From the NCBI GenBank assembly GCA_013140765.1, contig JABFSE010000008.1:1-64000 (forward strand): a stretch of 64,000 nucleotides of DNA, written 5' to 3'. The position numbers were made by a program, and so were the translations under genes. Numbering within the stretch: position 1 is the first letter of the stretch; the number at the start of each line of letters is the position of its first letter. Under the pieces are notes generated by a model. The model did no database searches, had not been told where the DNA came from, and was given only the letters and a program-made list of their open reading frames with translations. This DNA comes from Sulfuriferula sp. GTDB lineage: Bacteria > Pseudomonadota > Gammaproteobacteria > Burkholderiales > Sulfuriferulaceae. Positions 47,397 to 55,519 of the stretch are shown piece by piece.

Positions 47397-50300
47397 CTAA
47401 CGCTTCCGTATCAAAACCCGATACAACACAGGCATCACTATCAGCACCAGCGGCAGTTGCACGATCAGCCCAGCAATGATCGCTACTGCCAATGGCTGTT
47501 GCATGGCCGAACCCTGACCCAATGCGAAAGCCAGCGGCAACAACGTCAAGATGGCTGCAAATGTCGTCATCGCTATCGGACGCATACGATTTTTACCCGC
47601 ATTGATCAGCGCATCGGCAAATGACATTTTTTCTGACAAATCGCGATATTCGGAGAAGTAAAAAATAGCCACTTCGGTGACGATACCAATAATCATGGTC
47701 ATGCCCATCATCGCTGAGATATTGAGTTCTATACCAGTCAGCCACAAGCCAGTAAACACCGCCGACACCGCCAGCAAAGGAATCGCCAGGATTGCCAGCG
47801 CGATGCGGAAGCTTTCATACATGAATAGCAGTAATAAAAACACCAACCCTATTGCAGCAATAAACACAGCTATCAGACCCTGAAAAGCAATTTGCTGCTG
47901 CGCGTACATCCCGCCCAATTCAAAATACATGCCCTTGGGGAGTAAATTGGGCTGTGCCATGATCTGCTTAATATCCGTGATGACTGCGCTCATAGAACGC
48001 CCGCTGATACGCCCCGTCACCGCCACCATGCGCTTCAGGTTCTCGCGACGGATTTGTGGCTGACCGCTGATTGGCACGATGTTGGCAACGCGTTTTAGCG
48101 GGAACACATGGCCATCAGGCGCGCGTATCAGCAATTTACCTACGTCTGGCGTAATCGCCCGTTGGTCATGTGGTATCCACACACGCACACCGACCAGCTT
48201 CGGGCCATTTTGCATCTGCGTGGTAACGACACCTGCCAGATAACCACTCACTATCTGCGTAATGCTGTCGGGATTCATGCCCTCCAATGCCGCTTTAACA
48301 CGGTCCACATGGATTTCCAGCGCATCGCCTGCGGGATTGATGCCATCGCGCGTGTCCACTACGCCTGCCACTTTATTGATAGCCGCCTGCACTTTTTTCG
48401 CGGTGGCTTGCAATTCATCCTGATTGTCACCAAACAACTTGATTTCTATCGGTTGCGGCACAGCGGTCAGATCACCAATCACATCTTCCATCAACTGCGC
48501 CATTTCGATATTCAGCCCTGGCACAGTCTGTTCGACCTGGGTGCGTATGTCGTCCATCACGATTTCTATATTGGGTCGTGTACCTGATTTCAGGCGGATA
48601 AAAAAATCGCCCTCGTTGGCCTCAGCGATACCGCCACCCAATTGTGTTCCCGTGCGCCGCGAATAAGTATCGACATTGGGGTTGGCCTTGATAATCGTCT
48701 CGACTTGCTGCAATAGCCTGTCCGTCTCGGTCAGTGACGTGCCTGGTGCCGAACGATAATCCAGAATAAAACCGCCCTCGTCCATCGCGGGCATAAATCC
48801 AGAACCTACCTGACTAAAGCCGATATAACCCACACCCAACAACGGCACAACCAATAACAACAGCAGTAAGGGGCGTGCCAACATGCGGTGCATTAACGCT
48901 GCATAACGCTGATGTAACCAGTCAGTAAACTTGCCGCCTTCTTCCTGATTTGCATCCTTTTCTGTCAAAAAATGATCCGCTAATATCGGTACTGCCAGCG
49001 AAGTCACCAGAAAAGAAATAATCAAGCCCGCCGCCATGGTAAGCGACAAGGCTTTGAAAAACGCGCCCGTCACGCCAGTCAAAAACGCCAACGGTAAAAA
49101 GATAATAATGGTAGATGCCGATGAGCCAGCCAAAGGACGCATAAATTCAGCCGCCGCAGCCATCACCTTGCCATGATGCTCGCCGCTGGCGCCACGCAAA
49201 CGCCGCACGATATGCTCTATCATCACAATCGCATCGTCGATAATCAGCCCAACTGCCGCCGCCATGCCACCCAGCGTCATGATGTTAAAGCTCATCCCCA
49301 ATGCGTAGAGCAAAACCACTGTCGCCGCCAGCACCGTTGGCACCACCACTGCTGCAATCAAAGTGATTTTGATATTGCGCAAGAACAACAACAAAACCAG
49401 CACCGCCAGACCGGTGCCTATGAGTATTGCATCGCGCACGCTTGCCGCCGAATCCAGCACCAGCACACTTTGGTCATACCAATTGGCCAGTTTCACACCT
49501 GCGGGCAATTGTGCTTGGTAAACCGCCAGTTTTGCCGCCACGTCTCGCGCTATTTGTACGCTATTACTGCCAGGCTGTTGATAGATATTAAACAACACGG
49601 CTGGACGACCATCAGCATTAACACGTGTCCATTGCGGCACAACGCCATCACTGACTTTTGCCACATCTTCCAGCCGCACTATCGCGCCGCCGCTGGTTTT
49701 AATCACCGTATCACTAATCTGGCGCATGGATGTCAGCCGCGTATCGGCAATCGTCAGATAAAGTTTGTAATGATCTTCCAGCCGCCCCACCGCCGTCACC
49801 ACATTCGCCGCACTCAAGGCTTGCGCCACATCCGTCAGCGTCAGCCCATAGGCATTGAGACGCGCAGGGTCAACGGTGACGCGATATTCCTGCTGCGCAC
49901 CGCCGATTACTTCTATCCGCGCCACCCCGTTCACACTCGACAACAAGGGGCGCAATTGATAACGCGCCAAATCGTATAAAGCAGTTTGCGATTGCGTTGC
50001 CGAGGTCAGACTGTATGCCAGTATAGGAAACACGGTCGGATCCATGCGCCGCGTCATCATCTGCGTGCCAACTGGCAAGGTAGGCAACACTTGGGTAATC
50101 GCCTGATTGATTTGCGAAGTCGCCAGCCCCATATCAATCCCCCAGTCGAAGCTCACCGACACTTCTGCCGAACCGCGACTGGTAGTGGAGCGCACATCGC
50201 GCACACCTGGCACGCGCCGTACTGCTTCTTCTACCGGTTGCGTCACTGCCAGCATCATCAAGTCTGCTGGTCTGTCACCTGCATCCAGCGACACCACCAC

Positions 50301-50432
50301 GCGCGGAAAATCCACATTAGGGAACAAAGTCACCGGCAATTTGAATGCCGCCACCATGCCTGCCACCGCCAGCAGTGCCAGCAAGAATAAAATAGAACGC
50401 CGATGCGACTGCATCCAAACGGTAAAATTCAT
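47397..50432 (-). CDS. RND efflux transporter, inner-membrane pump
   Basis: This 1011-residue, 12-helix proton-driven pump of the HAE/hydrophobe-multidrug RND type keeps the proton-relay Asp pair in AAVGLIIDDAIVMIEH. Other visible parts are the N-terminal FKLPVTLFPNVDFPRVVVSL and porter segment VPGVRDVRSTTSRGSAEVSV. It exports organic compounds from the periplasm or inner leaflet; the substrate cannot be read. It is the third gene of outer-membrane factor, adaptor and pump, overlapping the adaptor by 4 nt. Confidence 0.93.
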   Translation of the reverse strand: MNFTVWMQSHRRSILFLLALLAVAGMVAAFKLPVTLFPNVDFPRVVVSLDAGDRPADLMMLAVTQPVEEAVRRVPGVRDVRSTTSRGSAEVSVSFDWGIDMGLATSQINQAITQVLPTLPVGTQMMTRRMDPTVFPILAYSLTSATQSQTALYDLARYQLRPLLSSVNGVARIEVIGGAQQEYRVTVDPARLNAYGLTLTDVAQALSAANVVTAVGRLEDHYKLYLTIADTRLTSMRQISDTVIKTSGGAIVRLEDVAKVSDGVVPQWTRVNADGRPAVLFNIYQQPGSNSVQIARDVAAKLAVYQAQLPAGVKLANWYDQSVLVLDSAASVRDAILIGTGLAVLVLLLFLRNIKITLIAAVVVPTVLAATVVLLYALGMSFNIMTLGGMAAAVGLIIDDAIVMIEHIVRRLRGASGEHHGKVMAAAAEFMRPLAGSSASTIIIFLPLAFLTGVTGAFFKALSLTMAAGLIISFLVTSLAVPILADHFLTEKDANQEEGGKFTDWLHQRYAALMHRMLARPLLLLLLVVPLLGVGYIGFSQVGSGFMPAMDEGGFILDYRSAPGTSLTETDRLLQQVETIIKANPNVDTYSRRTGTQLGGGIAEANEGDFFIRLKSGTRPNIEIVMDDIRTQVEQTVPGLNIEMAQLMEDVIGDLTAVPQPIEIKLFGDNQDELQATAKKVQAAINKVAGVVDTRDGINPAGDALEIHVDRVKAALEGMNPDSITQIVSGYLAGVVTTQMQNGPKLVGVRVWIPHDQRAITPDVGKLLIRAPDGHVFPLKRVANIVPISGQPQIRRENLKRMVAVTGRISGRSMSAVITDIKQIMAQPNLLPKGMYFELGGMYAQQQIAFQGLIAVFIAAIGLVFLLLLFMYESFRIALAILAIPLLAVSAVFTGLWLTGIELNISAMMGMTMIIGIVTEVAIFYFSEYRDLSEKMSFADALINAGKNRMRPIAMTTFAAILTLLPLAFALGQGSAMQQPLAVAIIAGLIVQLPLVLIVMPVLYRVLIRKR

Positions 50433-51442
50433 TGCTTGCCTCCGCGCACAGCCATGCCGTCCTGCAACTCATAATTACCCAGACTTACCACAGGCGCACC
50501 TTTCACAAAATCGCCCGTCACTGCGACCCTACCATCTTGTTCCAGTCCAGTTTGTACATTGATACGCTGGGCATGACCCTGCTGCACCTGAAACAAATAA
50601 GCCCCCTGGGTGTCGCGCAATATCGCTGATCGTGGCACGACCCAAGCCGCCTGTTGCCCTAACTGAATAGAGGCACGCACCCGGGTTCCTGTCATCAGGC
50701 TGCTATCCGACAACTCAACCAATACATCGACCAGTTGGGTTTGAGGGTTGATCATGCCGAACACTTGCGTCACACGCCCTTTGACACTGCGTGAGTTATT
50801 AAACACGGATACGACTTCTACTTGCATCCCCGTCCGCACTTTAGTGACATCCTCTGGCTCTATGCCCAGAATAACGCGCTGACTACCCGATTTAGCCAGC
50901 TGCACCACCGCCATGCCCGCCGCCAGACGGTCGCCAGGCAACACCGATACCACCGCTATCAACCCATCAAAAGGCGCAACGACTTGCTCCAGCGCCTTGC
51001 CTGCGCCGATTTTTTGCTGCGCATTTAATGCCGCCAGCGCATCAGCAACCGCTTTATCTGCCGCGCCTAATTGCGATTGCGTTGCCAGTTGCTGACCCAA
51101 CAATTGCGCTACGCGTGTCCGTTCAGCCTGTGCAAAATGCAATGCAGTGACTGCCTGCTGATATGTCAGCGCCGCATCTGTGCCAGTGCCAAATGCAATC
51201 AGTGTCGTGCCCTTGGTCACTCGCTGTCCCGCGTTGACATACACCGCCTGTACTTGCCCAGCTCGCGGCAAACTCACGCTTTGCACGTTACGCGCATCGC
51301 TTGAAACCACACCATAACCCGACACCGTATCGGTCAGCATTTGCTGTTGCAATGCGACCGTTTGTACTGCGGCACTTACGCTATCCGCCGCCCAGGCTGG
51401 TACTGCCAACAACATTGCCAACAATAATGGTATGCACTTCAT
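50429..51442 (-). CDS. RND efflux periplasmic adaptor protein
   Basis: This 337-residue membrane-fusion protein has a signal peptide (LLLAMLLAVPAWA), barrel-sandwich lipoyl halves (VYVNAGQRVTKGTTLIAFG and VVAPFDGLIAVVSVLPGD), a short coiled-coil hairpin and beta-barrel. It links pump and outer-membrane channel. ATGA overlaps on both sides couple it to its partners. The adaptor lacks a lipobox. Confidence 0.92.
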   Translation of the reverse strand: MKCIPLLLAMLLAVPAWAADSVSAAVQTVALQQQMLTDTVSGYGVVSSDARNVQSVSLPRAGQVQAVYVNAGQRVTKGTTLIAFGTGTDAALTYQQAVTALHFAQAERTRVAQLLGQQLATQSQLGAADKAVADALAALNAQQKIGAGKALEQVVAPFDGLIAVVSVLPGDRLAAGMAVVQLAKSGSQRVILGIEPEDVTKVRTGMQVEVVSVFNNSRSVKGRVTQVFGMINPQTQLVDVLVELSDSSLMTGTRVRASIQLGQQAAWVVPRSAILRDTQGAYLFQVQQGHAQRINVQTGLEQDGRVAVTGDFVKGAPVVSLGNYELQDGMAVRGGKQ

Positions 51443-52797
51443 TTACTACTCCTTAATGCTGGTAAATCGGGTCCTAACAAGGTCTCCAGCGCAATACGCT
51501 GCTCCATCAATGCCTCTGCCAAATTGATAGATTCGGTTTTTTTATCCAGCAGACTCGTTTGCAAACGCACATAATCGGGTGCGGCAAGATTGCCTGCCCG
51601 ATACGCGACATCAGCACGTTGCGCCAGCTGTTGCAAAGCCGTCACCCCTTGCTGAGTGCGCTGCAATTGGGCTTGTAATAACGGTAGATTTTCTAGTGCG
51701 AAGGCAATTTCACTATGTGCGCTGTTGAGACGGTCTTGGTATTCATCAAACAATTTTTTTCGCGTTGCCTGCTCAATAGCGATATTGCCGCGATTACGGT
51801 TGAATATCGGCAAACTCAGGCTCAGACCAAAGCCCATGGTATAGAGCCCTGCCGTATCCCGCGCCCGCGTCACGCCAACATTCAATACAGGGAATTGCGC
51901 CAGCACGGCACCGCGATACTTCTCTTCCTGCGACTGATAGCCTGCCTGCAAAGCAAGCAAATCAGGGCGTAGCGTCAAGCGTTGCACAGCAATGTCAGCA
52001 ATACCAGACTCATCCAGCAGCGCAGGGTGCACCTCACCCACCAGCGTTACCTGTGCCGTCGCAGCCAGCCCCAGCAAACTATTCAAGCTGGCACGATTTT
52101 GCGCGACATTGCGTTCCAGTTCGTTGATTTGCCGTTCTGTATTTTGCAGTGCAACAAAGTCCGTGCTGGCAAAATCCAGCGTCACATTACCCGCCGCCAT
52201 CGCATGTTGACTGGCTTGATAACGTTGCATCCATAAATTACGCGCGGTTTGCAATTGTTGCATCAAAACAGCTTGTGCCGTAAGCCGCGTAAATAACAAT
52301 TTCGCTTGACTCACGACCTGCCACTCTTGCCACAGCAATTCCATATTGACGCGCTCGGTATCGCGATTCGCTGCATTTTTACGTGAAGAGCGCAACAACA
52401 AGGCGTTCACGTCATAACTCAAATTGTAATTAAACGCGTTCATTGTCCCCGCGCCACCATTGGTAGGGTGATCAGAAGTCATACCCAATTGCGGATCGGG
52501 CAACAAACCTGCTGCAAACGCCTGCGCTCGTGCCACACCCAAACCATCCCGCGCCTGCCGCAATTGTGGGTTATTCGCCACTGCCAGCATCGCCACTTCA
52601 TCGCTATCCAACCCGTCAGCGGGATTAAATACATGACTGCGCAATGCACGAAACGGCAATTGTGCTGGTTGCACGACCACTGCCGCAGCCGATTGCGGCA
52701 TATTCACCGTATCTGGCAAAGTCTGCGATGTATTATAGCTTGCACATCCCGACAATAGCACCAGACCAGCATATCCTGTTATTCTGCGTAAACGCAT
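51439..52797 (-). CDS. TolC-family outer-membrane efflux channel lipoprotein
   Basis: From the chosen ATG (452 aa) the protein starts MRLRRITGYAGLVLLSGCASY, a lipoprotein signal, followed by two TolC-type repeats (LRQARDGLGVARAQAFAAGL, then LPIFNRNRGNIAIEQATR). I preferred this start because AAGGGG lies 5 nt upstream of it; the ORF-track ATG five codons earlier has none. First gene of the RND operon, downstream of an OmpR-type repeat and a -10 TATACT. Confidence 0.9.
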   Translation of the reverse strand: MRLRRITGYAGLVLLSGCASYNTSQTLPDTVNMPQSAAAVVVQPAQLPFRALRSHVFNPADGLDSDEVAMLAVANNPQLRQARDGLGVARAQAFAAGLLPDPQLGMTSDHPTNGGAGTMNAFNYNLSYDVNALLLRSSRKNAANRDTERVNMELLWQEWQVVSQAKLLFTRLTAQAVLMQQLQTARNLWMQRYQASQHAMAAGNVTLDFASTDFVALQNTERQINELERNVAQNRASLNSLLGLAATAQVTLVGEVHPALLDESGIADIAVQRLTLRPDLLALQAGYQSQEEKYRGAVLAQFPVLNVGVTRARDTAGLYTMGFGLSLSLPIFNRNRGNIAIEQATRKKLFDEYQDRLNSAHSEIAFALENLPLLQAQLQRTQQGVTALQQLAQRADVAYRAGNLAAPDYVRLQTSLLDKKTESINLAEALMEQRIALETLLGPDLPALRSSK

Positions 52798-52840
52798 TAC
52801 CGCCCCTTTCATTAAGCTATACGCAGTATATAGTGCCAGA

Positions 52841-52857
52841 CTTAAACAATACTTAAG
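52841..52857 (-). promoter_or_regulatory. OmpR-family (PmrA/QseB-like) box at the RND operon promoter
   Basis: CTTAAA-N5-CTTAAG is a direct repeat with 11-bp period. On the minus strand it reads CTTAAG-N5-TTTAAG and lies 10 nt upstream of a TATACT -10 box, where it would replace the -35. The same arrangement precedes the neighbouring PepSY gene. Confidence 0.72.
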
Positions 52858-52882
52858 CCGAGTAACTTACGCTACTCGGCTT
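52855..52882 (-). terminator. Stem-loop terminator after the PepSY gene
   Basis: AAGCCGAGTA, an 8-nt loop and TACTCGGCTT form a perfect 10-bp stem 29 bp after the PepSY stop. The tail on the minus strand (AAGTATTGTTT) is only weakly T-rich. It partly overlaps the regulatory box of the next operon. Confidence 0.7.
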
Positions 52883-52910
52883 AACTTGTTTTGTTAAACA
52901 TCAATAAAAC

Positions 52911-53216
52911 CTAATCTGGGTTTGGACCTTCTTCCTTGTTTTCCAATACCGCACCTGTCTGGGCATCAACGCCCACTTCATGCGTGACCTTGCCTTCACG
53001 GATATCGAATGAATAACGCAGACCGCTACCACCCGCCTCTTTTTCCAACTCTTCATCGGTGATTTTGCCTGGGTGAGCTTTCAGTGCGATAGCCCGAGCC
53101 TCAGTCATTGTCACCTTGGCATGTTTTGCTAATGCCTCGCCTGTATAAGCCTGTGCACCCACTGTGCCTAACAACATCATCAATGCCACTGCTATTACGC
53201 TTTTATTCTGAACCAT
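52911..53216 (-). CDS. Periplasmic PepSY-domain protein
   Basis: This 101-residue protein has a signal peptide (SVIAVALMMLLGTVGAQA) and a PepSY domain (MTEARAIALKAHPGKITDEE, then GVDAQTGAVLENKEEGPNPD). I chose the ATG after AAGGAGTTTTCATC; the ORF track adds 10 codons. Such genes often accompany two-component systems and efflux or iron genes. A CTTAA-N6-CTTAA box lies about 70 bp upstream, as at the RND operon, so the two are likely co-regulated. Confidence 0.9.
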   Translation of the reverse strand: MVQNKSVIAVALMMLLGTVGAQAYTGEALAKHAKVTMTEARAIALKAHPGKITDEELEKEAGGSGLRYSFDIREGKVTHEVGVDAQTGAVLENKEEGPNPD

Positions 53217-53285
53217 GATGAAAACTCCTTGATTAAAACAGCGCAACGAAATGTTTTGCTGTGCTTACAGAATAAAGCGACAATA

Positions 53286-53301
53286 CTTAAAAAAAACTTA
53301 A
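53286..53301 (-). promoter_or_regulatory. OmpR-family box at the PepSY gene promoter
   Basis: CTTAA-N6-CTTAA direct repeat with 11-bp period; on the minus strand it ends 11 nt before a TATTCT -10-like hexamer. It duplicates the box at 52841-52857. Confidence 0.72.
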
Positions 53302-53399
53302 AGACTTTATTATCTTTTTATTTAATCATTCACAAAATACGCCTATTCAAATAAGGCATAGGCTTTTATACTTATCGGATAACCCACACGAGCATCGTC

Positions 53400-54146
53400 A
53401 TGAACATCATCCCGCCCACCTACACGCCACTCGACACACTCACAAAGCAACTCCAACAGCGCGGCTATGCGGTGTTAAACCCAGCGGCAGTGAGTGAGCT
53501 CATCCACGCCGACAGTGGCGCATTAGACCGCATCAAACCTAGCTGGCATGATTTACCCACAGACCAATATCTACGCGATGGCGGGCGTTATCGGCAACGC
53601 CGACATGCCAGCTTTATCGTCTCCCAGATGCAAATCACCACCATCCCGCACCGCGCACACTGGCAACCTGTAGCATACAACGCCTTGCACGGCGGCATGG
53701 AACGGATGTTCGCACCCATTGCAGCGACCACGCTTAACCAAGCCGTGTGGACGCAATTACTCAGCGCAATCGCCCATATCTGCGACACTATCAAAGGTAA
53801 ACAAACGTGGTATGTAGAAGCCCATCAATTCCGCATAGACACCACCGACGGCATAGGTCGCCCTACGCCTGAGGGCGCACATAGAGATGGCGTGGATTTT
53901 GTCGCGATATTACTGATAGCCCGTGAGCAGGTCAAAGGTGGTGAAACACGCGTTTTTGCCGCAGACAGCGCAGATGGGCAACGTTTTACCCTGTTAGCAC
54001 CCTACACCCTACTCATCTTAGACGATGAACGCGTGATACACGAAACCACACCGATACAACCACTCACCCACGGTGGTTATCGCGACACCTTAGTGCTGAC
54101 TTTTAGAGCCGACGGCTTTCAAGAAGACAATATCAATGCCGTGTAA
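53400..54146 (+). CDS. 2OG-Fe(II) dioxygenase family protein
   Basis: This 248-residue protein has the iron motif EGAHRDGVDFV (HxD), distal His in DDERVIHETTPIQ and 2-oxoglutarate-binding Arg in YRDTLVLTFRADG. It resembles the 2OG-Fe dioxygenase family PF10014, which hydroxylates free amino acids such as isoleucine in some members. The substrate here is unknown. It stands alone and converges with hslO, overlapping its end by 14 bp. Confidence 0.85.
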   Translation: MNIIPPTYTPLDTLTKQLQQRGYAVLNPAAVSELIHADSGALDRIKPSWHDLPTDQYLRDGGRYRQRRHASFIVSQMQITTIPHRAHWQPVAYNALHGGMERMFAPIAATTLNQAVWTQLLSAIAHICDTIKGKQTWYVEAHQFRIDTTDGIGRPTPEGAHRDGVDFVAILLIAREQVKGGETRVFAADSADGQRFTLLAPYTLLILDDERVIHETTPIQPLTHGGYRDTLVLTFRADGFQEDNINAV

Positions 54147-55008
54147 CATCCGCCGTTGCAATATGCGGCAACCATAATTGCGCCGCATCTATAGGGTCAA
54201 ATTGATAATGCTGATTACAAAATTCGCACTGTACTTCGATTTTGCCGCGCTCTTCCAGCACTGATTCAACCTCTTCACGCCCTAGCATTTTGAGCATCTC
54301 ACCCACTCGCGTGCGCGAACAAGTACACGCAAAATTCAAGCCTTCGGGCGCATAAACAAGCACATCTTCTTCATGAAACAAGCGATGCAATATCATCTGC
54401 GCATCTAGTTTTAACAGCTCATCGACCTTTAGCGTCGCCGTCAACTGACGGGCACGTTGCCAAGCATCAGGGTCAGCATTAGGCATATCGGGTAATTTTT
54501 GCACCAATATCCCTGCGGCACACTCATCATCTGCCGCCAGCACAATATGCGTATCAATTTGTTCCGATTGCGCCATATAGTGCATCAGCGCGGCGGCGAC
54601 ATTATCGCCCTGCAATGGCACGATGCCCTGATAAGCCTGTTTATCGCTACTTTCAGGATCCAACGTAATCAGCAACCGCCCCTCGCCCAACAACTCGGCA
54701 AAATTGCCCTCAATTAAATCATCCGACCACTTCGCCGTCGCCCGCAAAGTATGTGCCGAAGTCGCCTCCACCACCAGCAACTGTATCGCGCCCTCACCCT
54801 GCATTTGCAATATCATGCTACCGTCAAATTTAAGCGTCGCAATCAACAAAGCCGCCGCCGCCATCAGTTCACCTAGCAGATTTTGCAAAACAGGCGGGTA
54901 AGCTGTGCGATTTAACACCGCCTGCCAAGTTTCATCCAAACTCACAATCTCACCACGCACAGCGGCTTGCTCAAACATAAAACGGGTTAAACTATCTGTC
55001 GTTATCAT
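54133..55008 (-). CDS. hslO: Redox-regulated chaperone Hsp33
   Basis: Hsp33 is activated by oxidation of a zinc-bound Cys cluster, seen here as FACTCSRTRV and VQCEFCNQHY at the C-terminus. The N-terminal domain begins TDSLTRFMFEQAAVRGEIV. I chose the ATG at 55008 (291 aa); the ORF track starts at a TTG two codons earlier. Next gene upstream on the same strand is the rhodanese. Confidence 0.96.
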   Translation of the reverse strand: MITTDSLTRFMFEQAAVRGEIVSLDETWQAVLNRTAYPPVLQNLLGELMAAAALLIATLKFDGSMILQMQGEGAIQLLVVEATSAHTLRATAKWSDDLIEGNFAELLGEGRLLITLDPESSDKQAYQGIVPLQGDNVAAALMHYMAQSEQIDTHIVLAADDECAAGILVQKLPDMPNADPDAWQRARQLTATLKVDELLKLDAQMILHRLFHEEDVLVYAPEGLNFACTCSRTRVGEMLKMLGREEVESVLEERGKIEVQCEFCNQHYQFDPIDAAQLWLPHIATADVTRH

Positions 55009-55086
55009 CGCCAAAACTTCAATATATCAAAATAAGACCACCGATTATACGACATTCGACACCCAGCAAGTCATCGCATTATCACG

Positions 55087-55470
55087 TTAAACCAGCGCCA
55101 ACCCCTCAGCTTCCCAGCAATCTAAGCCGCCCGCCAGCGAATACGCGTGTTCAAAGCCCATTTGCTTGAGCACGTATGCCGCCATTGCCGAGCGTGCGCC
55201 CGAGTGGCAATACAGCAAAATAGTCTTGTCGTGGGCATGGCATAAATCTGGGTGACGGTGCTTGGTGCTGGCATCCGCCGAAGCCTCCAGCGTGCCACGC
55301 GGAATGTTAATCGCCCCCGCAATATGCCCACTGTTAAACTCATCAGGCTCACGCACGTCTATCACCAACACATCGTGCGCAACGCTCAATTTTTCGCCCG
55401 CGCTTTCAGCATCCCACTCAGTAATGTGACTACGCGCCTCTTTAACAAAGCATCCTAGCTGTTTAGCCAT
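55087..55470 (-). CDS. Rhodanese-domain sulfurtransferase
   Basis: This 127-residue single-domain rhodanese carries VIDVREPDEFNSGHIAGAIN and active-site loop YCHSGARSA, with the catalytic Cys. It probably transfers sulfur in the cytoplasm, since there is no signal peptide. An extra N-terminal Cys lies at residue 7. It precedes hslO, another thiol-related gene, 70 bp away. Confidence 0.92.
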   Translation of the reverse strand: MAKQLGCFVKEARSHITEWDAESAGEKLSVAHDVLVIDVREPDEFNSGHIAGAINIPRGTLEASADASTKHRHPDLCHAHDKTILLYCHSGARSAMAAYVLKQMGFEHAYSLAGGLDCWEAEGLALV

Positions 55471-55519
55471 TATAATGTTCCTTTTGAATTAGGGCATCTG
55501 CCCAAGCCTAAAGTCTATC

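Noticed and set aside
49173-50562. Long plus-strand ORFs (268, 134 and 151 aa) inside the RND pump gene
   Set aside because: They are antisense to a well-supported gene and have low-complexity His/Arg-rich translations.
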